Assembly (NCBI RefSeq): GCF_003725775.1
Contig: NZ_RJSG01000001.1
Span: 402,746-466,745, forward strand
Direction of reading: 5' to 3'
Length of the DNA stretch: 64,000 nucleotides
DNA from: Nocardioides marmorisolisilvae
GTDB taxonomy: Bacteria > Actinomycetota > Actinomycetes > Propionibacteriales > Nocardioidaceae
This document shows positions 25,849 to 34,455 of this stretch, piece by piece. The stretch's first letter is position 1; every line of letters starts with the position of its first letter. The notes below the pieces were generated by a model. It ran no database searches. It was not told the origin of the DNA and saw only the letters and a list, made by a program, of their open reading frames with translations. The position numbers and the translations under genes were made by a program.

Positions 25849-26811
25849 TTACTTCTGGGACAGCAGTGAACGCAAGAAGAATGTCAGGTTGGACGGCCGC
25901 TCGGCGAGCCTTCTCATCAAGTAGCCGTACCACTCGGTGCCGTACGGGATGTAGACGCGCATCCGCTCACCGCTGGCGGCGAGGCGCTTCTGCTCCTCGG
26001 AGCGGATGCCGAACAGCATCTGGTACTCGTAGCTGCCCGGCGGCCGGTCGAACCGGGTCGCGAGCGCGCCGGCGATCTTGATCATCCGCGGGTCGTGGCT
26101 GGCCACCATCGGGTAGCCCTGGCCGGCCATGAGGACCTTGAGGCAGCGGACGTAGGACTTGTCGACCTCGTGCCGGTCGGTGAAGGCGACGGTCTCGGGC
26201 TCGTTGTAGGCGCCCTTGCAGAGCCGGACCCGCGAGCCCTCGAACGCCAGCGCCCGGCAGTCGTCCTCGGTCCGGCGCAGGTAGGCCTGCACCACCGCGC
26301 CGGTCTCCGGGTAGTCCTTGCGCAGCTCGCGCAGGGTCTCCAGGGTCAGGTCGGTGGTGGTGTGGTCCTCCATGTCCAGCGTCATGGTGGTTCCGACCGC
26401 GCGGGCCGCCTTGGCGATCCGGCGGGCGTTCTCGAGGCTGAGCTTCGGACCGATCTCCGGCAGCGCCTGACCGATCGCGCTGAGCTTGACGCTGACCTCG
26501 GCGCTGCGGGACAGACCCTCGGCGTTCAACGCCTCCAGCAGCTCCAGGTACGCCGTGACGGTGGCCTCGGCCTGCTCCTCGTCGAGGGTGTCCTCGCCGA
26601 GGAAGTCGATCGTCGTCAGCCGGCCGTCGGCGACCAGCGCCCGAGTGGCCTCGACCACGTCGGCGATCTGCTCACCGGGCACGTAGCGGGAGACCACACC
26701 GCTGCTGACCGGGAGACGGGTGACGAGATCCTTGACTTGTCGGCTCCTGGAGAGGAGCAGCAAACCCTGGCGAAGCACTTCTCTGAACACTCCCTGCGAC
26801 ACACGCGGCAC
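25849..26811 (-). CDS. proline dehydrogenase
   Basis: 320 residues, the single-domain actinobacterial form rather than the bifunctional PutA. It oxidises proline to P5C with FAD. Recognisable stretches are LDMEDHTTTDLTLETL, VRLCKGAYNEPETVAF, ASHDPRM, and YEYQMLFGIRSEEQKRL, which line the barrel and flavin site. The P5C dehydrogenase partner is not in the window. The start GTG 26811 overlaps a 7-base inverted repeat (26805-26811 with 26818-26824) that also lies after the ABC permease gene, so the exact start is uncertain. Confidence 0.9.
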   Translation of the reverse strand: MPRVSQGVFREVLRQGLLLLSRSRQVKDLVTRLPVSSGVVSRYVPGEQIADVVEATRALVADGRLTTIDFLGEDTLDEEQAEATVTAYLELLEALNAEGLSRSAEVSVKLSAIGQALPEIGPKLSLENARRIAKAARAVGTTMTLDMEDHTTTDLTLETLRELRKDYPETGAVVQAYLRRTEDDCRALAFEGSRVRLCKGAYNEPETVAFTDRHEVDKSYVRCLKVLMAGQGYPMVASHDPRMIKIAGALATRFDRPPGSYEYQMLFGIRSEEQKRLAASGERMRVYIPYGTEWYGYLMRRLAERPSNLTFFLRSLLSQK

Positions 26812-26824
26812 CTCGTTGTGCCGC
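26805..26824 (-). terminator. short hairpin between ABC permease and proline dehydrogenase genes
   Basis: Arms GCGGCAC and GTGCCGC around CTCGTT, perfect over seven bases. It starts 21 bases after the permease stop on the minus strand and overlaps the proposed GTG of the dehydrogenase. It could limit read-through or influence initiation. Weak evidence. Confidence 0.35.
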
Positions 26825-26844
26825 TCGGTCTACGGTACGCCGCC

Positions 26845-27579
26845 TCAGGCCGTCCGGCGCCGCAGGGTCAGGGCTCCGAGGACCAGCGCCGCGAGGGCGA
26901 AGCCGACGATCACCGAGAGATCGCCGAGCACCGCCGGGTCGGTGCTGCCGGTGACCGCGTTCATCGCGTCGACCGCGTAGGAGAGCGGCAGCACGTCGGA
27001 GACGCCGTGCAGGAAGCCCGGCAGCTCGTCACGGTGCACGAACAGCCCGCACAACAGGATCTGCGGGATCACCAGCGCGGGCATGAACTGGACCGCCTGG
27101 AACTCGGTCTGCGCGAACGCGGAGACGAAGAGCCCGAGCGCCGAGCCCAGCACCGCGTCGGCGACCGCGACCACCATCAGCACCCACACCGGTCCGGCAA
27201 CGTTCAGGTCGAGGAACCAGGTGGAGACCGCGACCGCCAGCGCCGACTGGATCGCGGCGACGACGCCGAACGCGATCGCGTAGCCGAGCAGGAAGTCGCC
27301 CTTGCCCATCGGCATCGCCAGCAGTCGCTCGAGGGTGCCCGAGGTCCGCTCGCGCAGCGTGGTCACCGAGGTCACCAGGAACATCACGATGAACGGGATC
27401 AGGGCCAGCAGGGCCGGAGCGAGCGCACTGAATCCCGGGCCCGGACGGTCGGTGAACATCCACCACAGCAGGGTCATGATCACGCAGGGCAGCACGATCA
27501 GCATCGCCAGCGTGCGACGGTCACGCCGCAGCTGGATCAGCACCCGCCGGGCGACTGCGAACGTGATGCGCGCGTTCAT
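26845..27579 (-). CDS. ABC-2 type exporter permease
   Basis: 244 residues with about six membrane helices: TLAMLIVLPCVIMTLLWW, LLALIPFIVMFLVTS, then several after residue 100. The segment SVTTLRERTSGTLERLLAMPM is the amphipathic coupling region typical of ABC-2 permeases such as DrrB. ATG 27579 overlaps the ATPase stop as ATGA. With the ATPase it forms a likely drug or lipid exporter, controlled by the TetR gene upstream. Substrate is unknown. Confidence 0.87.
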   Translation of the reverse strand: MNARITFAVARRVLIQLRRDRRTLAMLIVLPCVIMTLLWWMFTDRPGPGFSALAPALLALIPFIVMFLVTSVTTLRERTSGTLERLLAMPMGKGDFLLGYAIAFGVVAAIQSALAVAVSTWFLDLNVAGPVWVLMVVAVADAVLGSALGLFVSAFAQTEFQAVQFMPALVIPQILLCGLFVHRDELPGFLHGVSDVLPLSYAVDAMNAVTGSTDPAVLGDLSVIVGFALAALVLGALTLRRRTA

Positions 27580-28289
27580 GCCGCACCGCCGACCAGGTCG
27601 AGGAACGCCGATTCGATGTCGTCGGCCCCGGTGCTCGCGAGCAGGGCGGACGGAGTGTCGTCGGCGATCACCCGGCCCTCGCGCATCAGCACCAGCCGGT
27701 CGCACCGGTTCGCCTCGTCCATCACGTGGCTGGAGACGAACACCGCGGCGCCGTCGTCCGCCAGGCGGTGGAAGGTCTGCCAGAGGTCCTGGCGCAGTAC
27801 CGGGTCCAGACCCACGGTCGGCTCGTCCAGCACGATCAGCTGCGGTTCACCGAGCAGCGCCACCGCGAGCGAGACCCGCGAGCGCTGACCGCCCGAGAGT
27901 CGGGCGACCACGCGGTCGGCGTACGAGGTCAGGTCGACGAGCGCGAGGCACGAGTCCACCCGGGCCTTCGGCACCCCGAGCACCGAGGCGAAGAACTCGA
28001 GGTTCTCGGCGACGGTGAGGTCGTCGTACACGCTCGGCGCCTGGGTGACGTAGCCGATGCGACTGCGCAGGGCGGCCGAGCCGGCCGCCTCGCCGAAGAC
28101 CGTCACGGTGCCGGAGGTGATCCGCTGGACGCCGACGACGGTGCGCATCAGCGTGCTCTTGCCGCAGCCCGACGGGCCGAGCAGTCCGGTCACCTGACCG
28201 GCCGGGATCTCCAGGGTCACGTCGTCGAGGACGGTGTTACCGCCGCGCACGACAGTGAGGGCGTCGATCGCCACTCCGTTTTTCATCAT
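27576..28289 (-). CDS. ABC transporter ATP-binding protein
   Basis: 237 residues. Walker A is GPSGCGKST at 38-46, the signature LSGGQ at 131-135, Walker B LIVLDE at 151-156, and the switch His is in VFVSSHVMDEA. It is close to DrrA-like exporter ATPases. It follows the TetR gene by 27 bases on the same strand. The start codons (ATGATG) overlap a near-palindrome CATCATGTGATG, where a regulator could sit. Confidence 0.9.
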   Translation of the reverse strand: MMKNGVAIDALTVVRGGNTVLDDVTLEIPAGQVTGLLGPSGCGKSTLMRTVVGVQRITSGTVTVFGEAAGSAALRSRIGYVTQAPSVYDDLTVAENLEFFASVLGVPKARVDSCLALVDLTSYADRVVARLSGGQRSRVSLAVALLGEPQLIVLDEPTVGLDPVLRQDLWQTFHRLADDGAAVFVSSHVMDEANRCDRLVLMREGRVIADDTPSALLASTGADDIESAFLDLVGGAA

Positions 28290-28316
28290 GTGATGAATTT
28301 AGATCATGGATCAGGT

Positions 28317-28907
28317 TCATGACAAGTCCCCGGTCAGGTAGCGCTGGATCGTCGGCGCGTAGACCGCGACCACCTCGTCCGCCGACATCGAGACCAGCGG
28401 CTCGACCCGAACCAGGTAGCGGAACATCACGATGCCGATCATCTGGCTGGCCACCAGCGGCATCCGACGCCCCGGATCGTCGATGCCGAGCGCCGTTCCG
28501 AGGGGCTTGATCACCACCTCCAGGAAGCCGTTCTTCACCAGCTCTGAGGCCGAGGGGTCGAGCAGACCGCGGGCGAACCCGATCATCGACGGCTGGATGC
28601 TCGGGTCGTCCCACACCGAGAGGAAGCCGCGCAGCAGCCGTTCGCCGGCACCGTCCAGCCCTTGGGTCGCGATGACCTCGAACACCGCGCGCGGGTCGAC
28701 CGGCAGCGAGAGAGCCGCCACGAACAGGTCGTCCTTGCTGCCGAAGTAGTGGTGCACCAGCGCCGGGTCCACCCCGGCGGCGCCCGCCACCGCACGCACC
28801 GAGGTGCCCGAGAAACCGTTCTCCGCGAACAGGGTCCGAGCCGCGTCGAGGATCGCGGCCTTGGTGTCCGGTGAGCCCTTGCGGCGCCCGCGGGATGCGG
28901 CGGTCAT
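28317..28907 (-). CDS. TetR/AcrR-family transcriptional regulator
   Basis: 196 residues. The helix-turn-helix is at about residues 16-60: TKAAILDAARTLFAENGF, TSVRAVAGAAGVDPALVHHYFGSKDDLF. The C-terminal domain is of the TetR_C type with LVASQMIGIVMFRYLV. It is first of three genes on the minus strand with the ABC exporter, the usual local repressor arrangement. The ligand is probably the exported compound. Upstream the base composition drops sharply. Confidence 0.88.
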   Translation of the reverse strand: MTAASRGRRKGSPDTKAAILDAARTLFAENGFSGTSVRAVAGAAGVDPALVHHYFGSKDDLFVAALSLPVDPRAVFEVIATQGLDGAGERLLRGFLSVWDDPSIQPSMIGFARGLLDPSASELVKNGFLEVVIKPLGTALGIDDPGRRMPLVASQMIGIVMFRYLVRVEPLVSMSADEVVAVYAPTIQRYLTGDLS

Positions 28908-29065
28908 CCGGACCTACCCCACCGGCCGCCGGAAGCACTGTCGCCAAGGCCTCCGAGATTCTCACCCAAGTTCATCACCGTTCGACCGTCATCTCTCATC
29001 CGAAGCCACGTCAACTCCCCGCGGTCATCACCCCGCTGGCTGCATCCATCGAGGAGTGCTCACCC

Positions 29066-29793
29066 ATGATTCGAAGATTGTCTCTCGTTGCGCTTGCAAC
29101 GCTCGCCCTTTTGGGCTGCATACCGTGGCCGTCGTCAAACGCGGCCACTCCAGACTGCAGCCCTGCAACTCCAGCAACTCACTGCTACGCGATTCTGGAC
29201 GCGACCGGAACCACGTTCTACGGCATGTACGGCACCTGGAATCGAGCTGCCTTTCAGCTGGAAACCCGACCGCCGCGAACCAGCGATTCATCAACTCGGA
29301 GATGTGGCTTGCCCAAAGCACGAACTCATCGGCCCCTTGGGTCGAGACCGGCATCAAGAATGGGTTCTTCGCAGGTGCTCCTGGCGTCGGCAACCGGGCA
29401 TTCGCCGAGTGGAATCGCAGCGGCGTCGTCGGCTTTCACAGCTTCGGAGGAATCACGCTCGACGACGCGGTGACCGATGAATTTCAGATCAGCCGCGCCG
29501 GGACGACCTACTCCTGGAACGTGTACTTCGATGGACAACTTTGGACAACCGGCACGTCACCCGGTTTCTGGTCTTCCGTGAACCAGCAACTCGGCGCCGA
29601 GGTCGCCTCTGCCTACGCCACTTCGAGCCTTTTCACGATGTATGGCAAAGGCATCACCAGTTCGGGCGCCAAGGCAAACCTGGCAACCGATGTCGCGTGG
29701 CCCGCGAACGACACAGCTGCCGGCTCTGGTCCGGCGGACCTGTACGGCCAGCGACCCAGCGAGTCAACCTGGAAATGGAGAGTCCCTGAATGA
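29066..29793 (+). pseudogene. secreted or lipid-anchored protein of unknown function, frameshifted
   Basis: Unrecognised. From ATG 29066 (GAGGAG 6-10 bases ahead) the frame codes a signal with possible lipobox LALLGC at residue 18, then CYAILDATGTTFYGMYGTW to about residue 62. Near 29250-29254 (CCTTTC) the coding sense jumps to the -1 frame, which continues LSAGNPTAANQRF and runs with good residue composition to TGA 29793, about 180 more residues. One lost base explains it. The second half is rich in aromatic residues and Gly (WNRSGVVGFHSFGG, YSWNVYFDGQLWTTG), like a secreted beta-rich domain. The DNA is poorer in G+C than its neighbours. It could be a decayed gene, a sequencing error or, less likely, programmed frameshifting. 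Confidence 0.6.
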
Positions 29794-30443
29794 ACGCGAT
29801 GATCAAAACCGCCAGCACCAGCGTCGCAGTGCTCACAACAATCGCGCTCGGATACGGATTCACCCATTCATCTGGGCAATCGGGCACACCGAGAGTCCGA
29901 ACCGATGCAGCCAACGCGCCAGTTCGTTCCGACGCTGCGTCCACGGCCGCGAGCACACCGCCCAGCCCGCCGGCGACAGCACCGTCGGCGATCCGCGACG
30001 CGACGTGCGAACTGGAAGCAGTGCCCACGCTGCCTTCCAATGCCGACTCCCGTTTGAGGAAGGCGTTGGACGCAACGCCGTTCGCCCAAGCTCTCGACCC
30101 GAGCGAAGCTCTTGATCGCGATGCGGCGATCCGACAGGCAGATCAGGCATCGTCGGAGCCGAGCAAGGTCAACCGGTCTGCGGCGGCGAGAGTCCCCTAC
30201 AACCAGGCTTTGGAAATATTTGGTGGCGGGCCCAGCCCGCTCATCGCGACGACCCGATGCGTTTGGGTCGTCTCTGTCGACGGGCCGTTTGCGGGCCTGT
30301 CGGTTCGTCCAGGCGCGAAGGTCGCGCCTGCAAAGGGCTACACGATCGCGATCGACGCGGCGTCCGGTGAGGTGTTGGACGGCCGCGCTGGAGTTGGATC
30401 ACCGAGCCTGATCACCGGAGCGAACCTCCCGACGAAGCAGTAA
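29790..30443 (+). CDS. secreted protein of unknown function, partner of the frameshifted gene
   Basis: 217 residues. A signal anchor is at residues about 5-25 (MIKTASTSVAVLTTIALGYGF). A Pro/Ala/Ser/Thr-rich stretch follows (residues about 38-68), then a folded region ending VSVDGPFAGLSVRPG, KGYTIAIDAASGEVLDGRAG, which resembles a PepSY-like or beta-hairpin domain but is too short to assign. Its ATG overlaps the stop of the frameshifted gene as ATGA, so the two were an operon. Base composition is again low in G+C and codon use is less biased than the surroundings, which suggests acquisition by transfer. Confidence 0.65.
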   Translation: MNAMIKTASTSVAVLTTIALGYGFTHSSGQSGTPRVRTDAANAPVRSDAASTAASTPPSPPATAPSAIRDATCELEAVPTLPSNADSRLRKALDATPFAQALDPSEALDRDAAIRQADQASSEPSKVNRSAAARVPYNQALEIFGGGPSPLIATTRCVWVVSVDGPFAGLSVRPGAKVAPAKGYTIAIDAASGEVLDGRAGVGSPSLITGANLPTKQ

Positions 30444-30446
30444 TCG

Positions 30447-30483
30447 CTTCGCGACTGCTGCTCACCGAGCAGCAGTCGCGAAG
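30447..30483. terminator. bidirectional terminator, perfect 17-base stem
   Basis: Arms CTTCGCGACTGCTGCTC and GAGCAGCAGTCGCGAAG are exact complements around ACC. It lies between the convergent secreted-protein and isomerase genes and includes the isomerase stop codon (30462-30464) and its last codons. Works as a stem on both strands; no T-tract. Confidence 0.8.
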
Positions 30484-31250
30484 TGCAGCCGGCCGAAGGC
30501 GAGTGACTCCAACAGATCGGCTTCCCGGGCTTCCTTGGTCGCAGCCCGCCGGGTGTTGATCTCCATGACGATGTGCCCGTCGAAGCCGGTCTCGGCCAGG
30601 TGCTCGAGGAACTCCCCGCAGGGCTGGGTCCCGCGGCCGGGCACCAGGTGCTCGTCCTTGGCGGAGCCGCTGCCGTCGGTCATGTGGATGTGGCGCAGCC
30701 GGTCACCCAGGCGCTTGGCCATCTCGACCGGGTCGGAGTGCGCGGTGGCGGCGTGGGAGAGGTCGATGGTGGTGTTCGCGTAGTCCTCGAGGCTCGGGTC
30801 CCAGTGCGGTTGGTAGACGTCCATCTCGCGTCGGGCCGTCGCCCGCCACGGGTACATGTTCTCCACCGCGAACGCGATGCCCGTGCGCTTCTCCAGGTCG
30901 GCGATGCCCTCGACGAAACCGGCGGCGTACTCCTTCTGCCAGCGGAACGGCGGGTGCACGACGACCACGTCGGCGTCGAGCTCGTGCGCCATCTCGGCAC
31001 TCCGCTCGAGCTTCTCCCACGGGTCGGTCCCCCACACCCGCTGGGTGATCAGCAGGCAGGGCGCGTGCACCGCACAGACCGGGACCTCGTGGTAGTCGCG
31101 GAGCCGGCGGACCTTGTCCGGGTCCTGGCTGATCGCGTCGATGCTGACCATCACCTCGACCGCGTCGTATCCGAGGGACGAGGCGTACTCGAAGGCGTGC
31201 GCCACCGACTCCGGGTAGACCGAAGCCGTGGAGAGCGCGAACAGGCTCAC
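30462..31250 (-). CDS. sugar phosphate isomerase/epimerase (TIM-barrel, AP endonuclease-2 fold)
   Basis: 262 residues. The barrel carries metal-binding residues typical of the xylose isomerase-like superfamily: [40 protein letters not shown] and VMEINTR. Substrate is unknown. It sits seven bases after ppx start-to-stop order on the minus strand (ppx ends at 31258), in the same place as Rv0498 near Rv0496 in M. tuberculosis. Start is GTG 31250. The 3' end forms half of a terminator stem. Confidence 0.85.
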   Translation of the reverse strand: MSLFALSTASVYPESVAHAFEYASSLGYDAVEVMVSIDAISQDPDKVRRLRDYHEVPVCAVHAPCLLITQRVWGTDPWEKLERSAEMAHELDADVVVVHPPFRWQKEYAAGFVEGIADLEKRTGIAFAVENMYPWRATARREMDVYQPHWDPSLEDYANTTIDLSHAATAHSDPVEMAKRLGDRLRHIHMTDGSGSAKDEHLVPGRGTQPCGEFLEHLAETGFDGHIVMEINTRRAATKEAREADLLESLAFGRLHFATAAR

Positions 31251-31257
31251 GAGCGGC

Positions 31258-32199
31258 TCACGACCGGCCCAGGAACCGCATCTGGTCGAGCCGCTCGAGG
31301 ATGATCCCCTCGCGCAGCGCCCACGGGCAGATCTCCAGCTCCTCGAGCTCGAAGATGTCCATCACCGCCGAGGCGACGAAGGCACCGGCGACGACCTGGT
31401 GCGCCCGGTCCGGGGATACGCCGGGCAGCTCCTTGATCTCCTCGACGGTCATGTCGACGAGCTTGGGCAGCCACTCCTCCAGCTCGGAGGCCGGCAGCAT
31501 CCGGCGTACGAACAGGCCCTCCTCGGAAGGAGCGGCTCCGCAGATGCGCGAGAGCGAGCGGAAGGTCTTCGAGGTCGCGACCGCGTGATCGAGCGGACCA
31601 CCGCGGAGCAGGCTGCCGGCGTCGCGGGCCATCGCGGCGCGGATCCGCTTGCGGAGCTCGCGGAGCCGGTCCTCGTCGGGGCGGCCGGAGCTGAAGTACT
31701 CGCGCGCCAGCCGGCCGGCGCCCAGCGGCAGCGACCAGGCGACGTCCGGAGCCTCGGCCGCACCGGCCGCGATCTCCAGCGATCCGCCGCCGATGTCGAA
31801 GACACCGAGCCGTCCGGACGACCAGCCGAACCAGCGTCGTACGGCGAGGAAGGTTAGCCGTGCCTCGTCCTCACCGGACAGCACGCTGATGTCCGCACCG
31901 GTGTGGTCGTGCACGTGGGCCAGGACGTCGTCGGCGTTGGTGGCATCCCGCACCGCGGAGGTGGCGAACGCGTAGATCTGCTCGCAGCCCTTGTCCTCGG
32001 CCAGTCGCAGTGCGGAGGCGACGAAGTCGGTGAGGGCGTCCACGCCGCTCTGGCTGACCGCTCCTTCGGCGTCGAGGTGCTCGGCGAGACGCAGCGGCTC
32101 CTTGTACGACGAGGCCGGCATCGGCGCCGCACCGGCGTGCGCGTCCACCACCAGGAGGTGCCCGGTGTTGGAGCCGATGTCGAGGACGCCGAGACGCAT
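31258..32199 (-). CDS. Ppx/GppA family phosphatase
   Basis: 313 residues of the actin-fold exopolyphosphatase and guanosine pentaphosphatase family. Motifs: [15 protein letters not shown] (phosphate 1), [14 protein letters not shown], and [13 protein letters not shown] (phosphate 2). It should hydrolyse polyphosphate or pppGpp in stress signalling; mycobacterial Ppx1 (Rv0496) is the positional equivalent. At about 313 residues it is the short form lacking the HD-like C-terminal domain. ATG 32199 has TAACCT seven bases ahead, so it is probably leaderless. Divergent from the Cys-rich gene. Confidence 0.9.
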   Translation of the reverse strand: MRLGVLDIGSNTGHLLVVDAHAGAAPMPASSYKEPLRLAEHLDAEGAVSQSGVDALTDFVASALRLAEDKGCEQIYAFATSAVRDATNADDVLAHVHDHTGADISVLSGEDEARLTFLAVRRWFGWSSGRLGVFDIGGGSLEIAAGAAEAPDVAWSLPLGAGRLAREYFSSGRPDEDRLRELRKRIRAAMARDAGSLLRGGPLDHAVATSKTFRSLSRICGAAPSEEGLFVRRMLPASELEEWLPKLVDMTVEEIKELPGVSPDRAHQVVAGAFVASAVMDIFELEELEICPWALREGIILERLDQMRFLGRS

Positions 32200-32206
32200 A
32201 CCGTCG

Positions 32207-32212
32207 AGGTTA
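32207..32212 (-). promoter_or_regulatory. -10 element TAACCT of the ppx gene (leaderless)
   Basis: On the minus strand TAACCT ends seven bases before ATG 32199. Forms a divergent pair with the element at 32260-32265. Confidence 0.55.
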
Positions 32213-32259
32213 CTAGCCTTCGGACGCCGAGCTTGTCGAGACGCCAGCAGCCGAACGCC

Positions 32260-32265
32260 TAGGCT
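32260..32265 (+). promoter_or_regulatory. -10 element TAGGCT deciding GTG 32272 as start
   Basis: TAGGCT ends six bases before GTG 32272 and directly abuts GTG 32266. Leaderless spacing favours 32272 as the true start of the Cys-rich gene. Confidence 0.5.
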
Positions 32266-32271
32266 GTGCCG

Positions 32272-33045
32272 GTGCCCGAAGTCGATCTCGTCTTTCCCCG
32301 CGCGTACATCGAGTTCGTCGACCCCGAGGACGGCGACCAGATCTACAAGTGCGACCTGACCTGGCTGACCTCGAACTGGACCTGCATCTTCGGCAACGGC
32401 TGCCAGGGCATCTACGACACCTCGCCGGACGCCGGCTGCTGCACCCTGGGTGCGCACTTCTCCGACGCCGACGACGAGAAGCGGGTTGCCGCCTGGGTCG
32501 ACAAGCTCGACGACTCGCTGTGGGAGCGACGCCCGGAGGTGGCCACCAAGAAGGGCACGGTGTCGCGCAAGAAGTGGATCGAGCTGGAGGACGGCGAGCG
32601 CAAGACCCGCGTGGTCAAGGGCAAGACCGGGCCGGCGTGCATCTTCCACAACAGCCGCGACTTCGAGGGCGGCTACGGCTGCGCGCTGCACGCTCTCGCC
32701 CTGCGCGAAGGCGTGCACTTCGTCGAGACCAAGCCGGACGTCTGCTGGCAGCTGCCGATCCGGCGCACCTTCCGGACGATCAAGCGCCAGGACGAGACCG
32801 AGTACACCGAGGTGACCATCGGGGAGTACGACCGGCGCGGGTGGGGACCCGGCGGGCACGACCTCGACTGGTACTGCTCGGGCAACACCGAGGCTCACGT
32901 CGGCGCCGAACCGGTCTACCTGTCGAACGCCAACGAGCTGATCGCACTGATGGGGCAGGCGTCGTACGACCTGCTCGCGTCGGCCTGCGAGAAGCACCTG
33001 CGGTCGCGGTCGCAATTGGCGCTGCACCCAGCCTCGCCGAAGTGA
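32272..33045 (+). CDS. conserved cysteine-rich protein (actinobacterial, Rv0495c-like)
   Basis: 257 residues, cytosolic, no signal peptide. Nine or so cysteines are arranged in recognisable clusters: [51 protein letters not shown] and WYCSGN. The spacing (single Cys, Cys-x5-Cys, Cys-Cys) recalls YkgJ/YcgN-type proteins that bind zinc or an iron-sulfur cluster. No enzymatic role is established to my knowledge. It is conserved next to ppx in actinobacteria. The annotated frame could begin at GTG 32266, but the -10 position favours 32272. Confidence 0.8.
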   Translation: MPEVDLVFPRAYIEFVDPEDGDQIYKCDLTWLTSNWTCIFGNGCQGIYDTSPDAGCCTLGAHFSDADDEKRVAAWVDKLDDSLWERRPEVATKKGTVSRKKWIELEDGERKTRVVKGKTGPACIFHNSRDFEGGYGCALHALALREGVHFVETKPDVCWQLPIRRTFRTIKRQDETEYTEVTIGEYDRRGWGPGGHDLDWYCSGNTEAHVGAEPVYLSNANELIALMGQASYDLLASACEKHLRSRSQLALHPASPK

Positions 33046-33116
33046 GCGATCGCGCTCCTCGCAGCTAATCCGACCCCGGTGTGTGACCTGCATCGCAGGG
33101 GAGTCAGAATCAGTTC

Positions 33117-33755
33117 ATGCGCCTCGACCACATCGTCTTCGCCGCCGGACCGGACGGTCTCGCCGGGACCGCTTCCCGTCTTTCCGCGCTGCTCGGCGAG
33201 GACTTCATCGATGGCGGTGTGCACCCGCGCTTCGGTACCCGGAACCGGATCCTCCCGCTGACCGACGGCACCTACCTCGAGCTCGTCGAGGTGCTCGACC
33301 ACCCGGCTTCGGACAAGGCTCCGTTCGGCCAGGCGGTGCGCGCGCGTTCCGAGCTCGGTGGCGGCTGGATGGGTTGGGTCGTCGCGGTCGACGACATCAC
33401 CCCGCTCGAGCAGCGCCTCGGTCGTGAAGCCGTCAAGGGCAACCGGCACCGTCCCGACGGAACCGAGCTGCTCTGGAAGCAGCTGGGCGTCAAGGGCCTG
33501 CAGTCCGACCCGCAGCTCCCGTTCTTCGTGCAGTGGGAGACCGCCGCCGAGCTGCACCCGTCGACCGGCGCCACGGGCAACATCTCGCTGGAGTCCCTGG
33601 AGATCGCCGGCGACCCGGCCCGGGTCACCGAGTGGCTGGGCGCTCCGGTCGAGCAGCCCCTGGAGGACGTGAAGGTCGACTGGGTCGCCCCGAACGGAAC
33701 CCCGGGCATCGTCGCCGTCGCCTTCCAGACCCCGAACGGCCTCGTCCGGCTCTGA
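33117..33755 (+). CDS. VOC-family (glyoxalase-like domain) protein
   Basis: 212 residues. The opening MRLDHIVFAAGPDGL and the later GGVHPRFGTRNRILPLTDGTYLELVEV (read in part as GTRNRILPL and YLELVEVLDHP) match the Glyoxalase_3 type of vicinal oxygen chelate proteins, with a His near the N-terminus and a Glu in the ELVEV strand as likely metal ligands. Reaction unknown. CAGAAT six bases before the ATG is a weak -10. It is followed 16 bases later by a methyltransferase gene. Confidence 0.82.
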   Translation: MRLDHIVFAAGPDGLAGTASRLSALLGEDFIDGGVHPRFGTRNRILPLTDGTYLELVEVLDHPASDKAPFGQAVRARSELGGGWMGWVVAVDDITPLEQRLGREAVKGNRHRPDGTELLWKQLGVKGLQSDPQLPFFVQWETAAELHPSTGATGNISLESLEIAGDPARVTEWLGAPVEQPLEDVKVDWVAPNGTPGIVAVAFQTPNGLVRL

Positions 33756-33771
33756 CGGTTCGCCGGCGCCC

Positions 33772-34455
33772 TTGATCCGACGCAGCCCCAACATCTGGGA
33801 CAACCCGGCGGTCTACGAGGTCGAGAACCTCGCGGTCGATCGTGCCGGCCTGATCGAGGCGACGATGCGCTCGATCGCCGACTGGTCGGACAAGGACGTC
33901 CTCGACGTCGGCTGCGGTACCGGGTTCCACCTGCCGCGTTTCGCCGCATCGGCGCGCTCGGTCGTCGGCGTCGAACCGCACCCGCCGCTGGCGGCTATCG
34001 CGACGCGACGCACGCGACGGCTGTTCAACACCACGGTGTTGAACGAGGGCGCGGCGGATCTGTCGCTCGCCGACGCCTCGATCGATGTCGCCCATGCGCG
34101 CTGGGCCTACTTCTTCGGACCGGGCAGCGAACCCGGACTGGCCGCGCTCGAACGGGTCCTGCGTCCCGGCGGCACGGCGTTCGTGATCGACAACGACCCG
34201 ACCACCTCCACCTTCGGCGGCTGGTTCCGGCGCGGGTTTCCCGACGTCGACCCGGTGGTCGTCGAGGCGTTCTGGATCGAACGCGGCTGGTCGCGCGAGC
34301 GCCTGGGTATCCGCTGGGACTTCGACTCGCGCGAGGACTTCGAGTCCGTCGTACGGATCGAGCTGCCGACGGCCGTCGCCGAAGAGGTGCTGGCGGAGCA
34401 CCCAGATGCGACCGGGGTCGACTACGCGGTCAACCTGTGGTGGAAGCGGTTCTGA
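33772..34455 (+). CDS. class I SAM-dependent methyltransferase
   Basis: 227 residues. Motif I is VLDVGCGTGFHLPRFA at about residue 43, motif II VVGVEPHPPL, motif IV ARWAYFFGPG and the post-motif LRPGGTAFVIDND. Substrate unknown. The start is a TTG at 33772, 16 bases after the VOC stop; no better start exists before motif I. It abuts the convergent LacI gene with no gap (TGATCA). Confidence 0.82.
   Translation: MIRRSPNIWDNPAVYEVENLAVDRAGLIEATMRSIADWSDKDVLDVGCGTGFHLPRFAASARSVVGVEPHPPLAAIATRRTRRLFNTTVLNEGAADLSLADASIDVAHARWAYFFGPGSEPGLAALERVLRPGGTAFVIDNDPTTSTFGGWFRRGFPDVDPVVVEAFWIERGWSRERLGIRWDFDSREDFESVVRIELPTAVAEEVLAEHPDATGVDYAVNLWWKRF

Noticed and set aside
26095-27888. 597-codon plus-strand frame across proline dehydrogenase and the ABC genes
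   Set aside because: Composition is that of an antisense shadow, it spans several well-supported genes, and it has no domain or ribosome site.
29240-29260. Programmed -1 frameshift site
   Set aside because: CCTTTC is not a good heptameric slippery site and no clear stem follows; a single-base loss or sequencing error is simpler.
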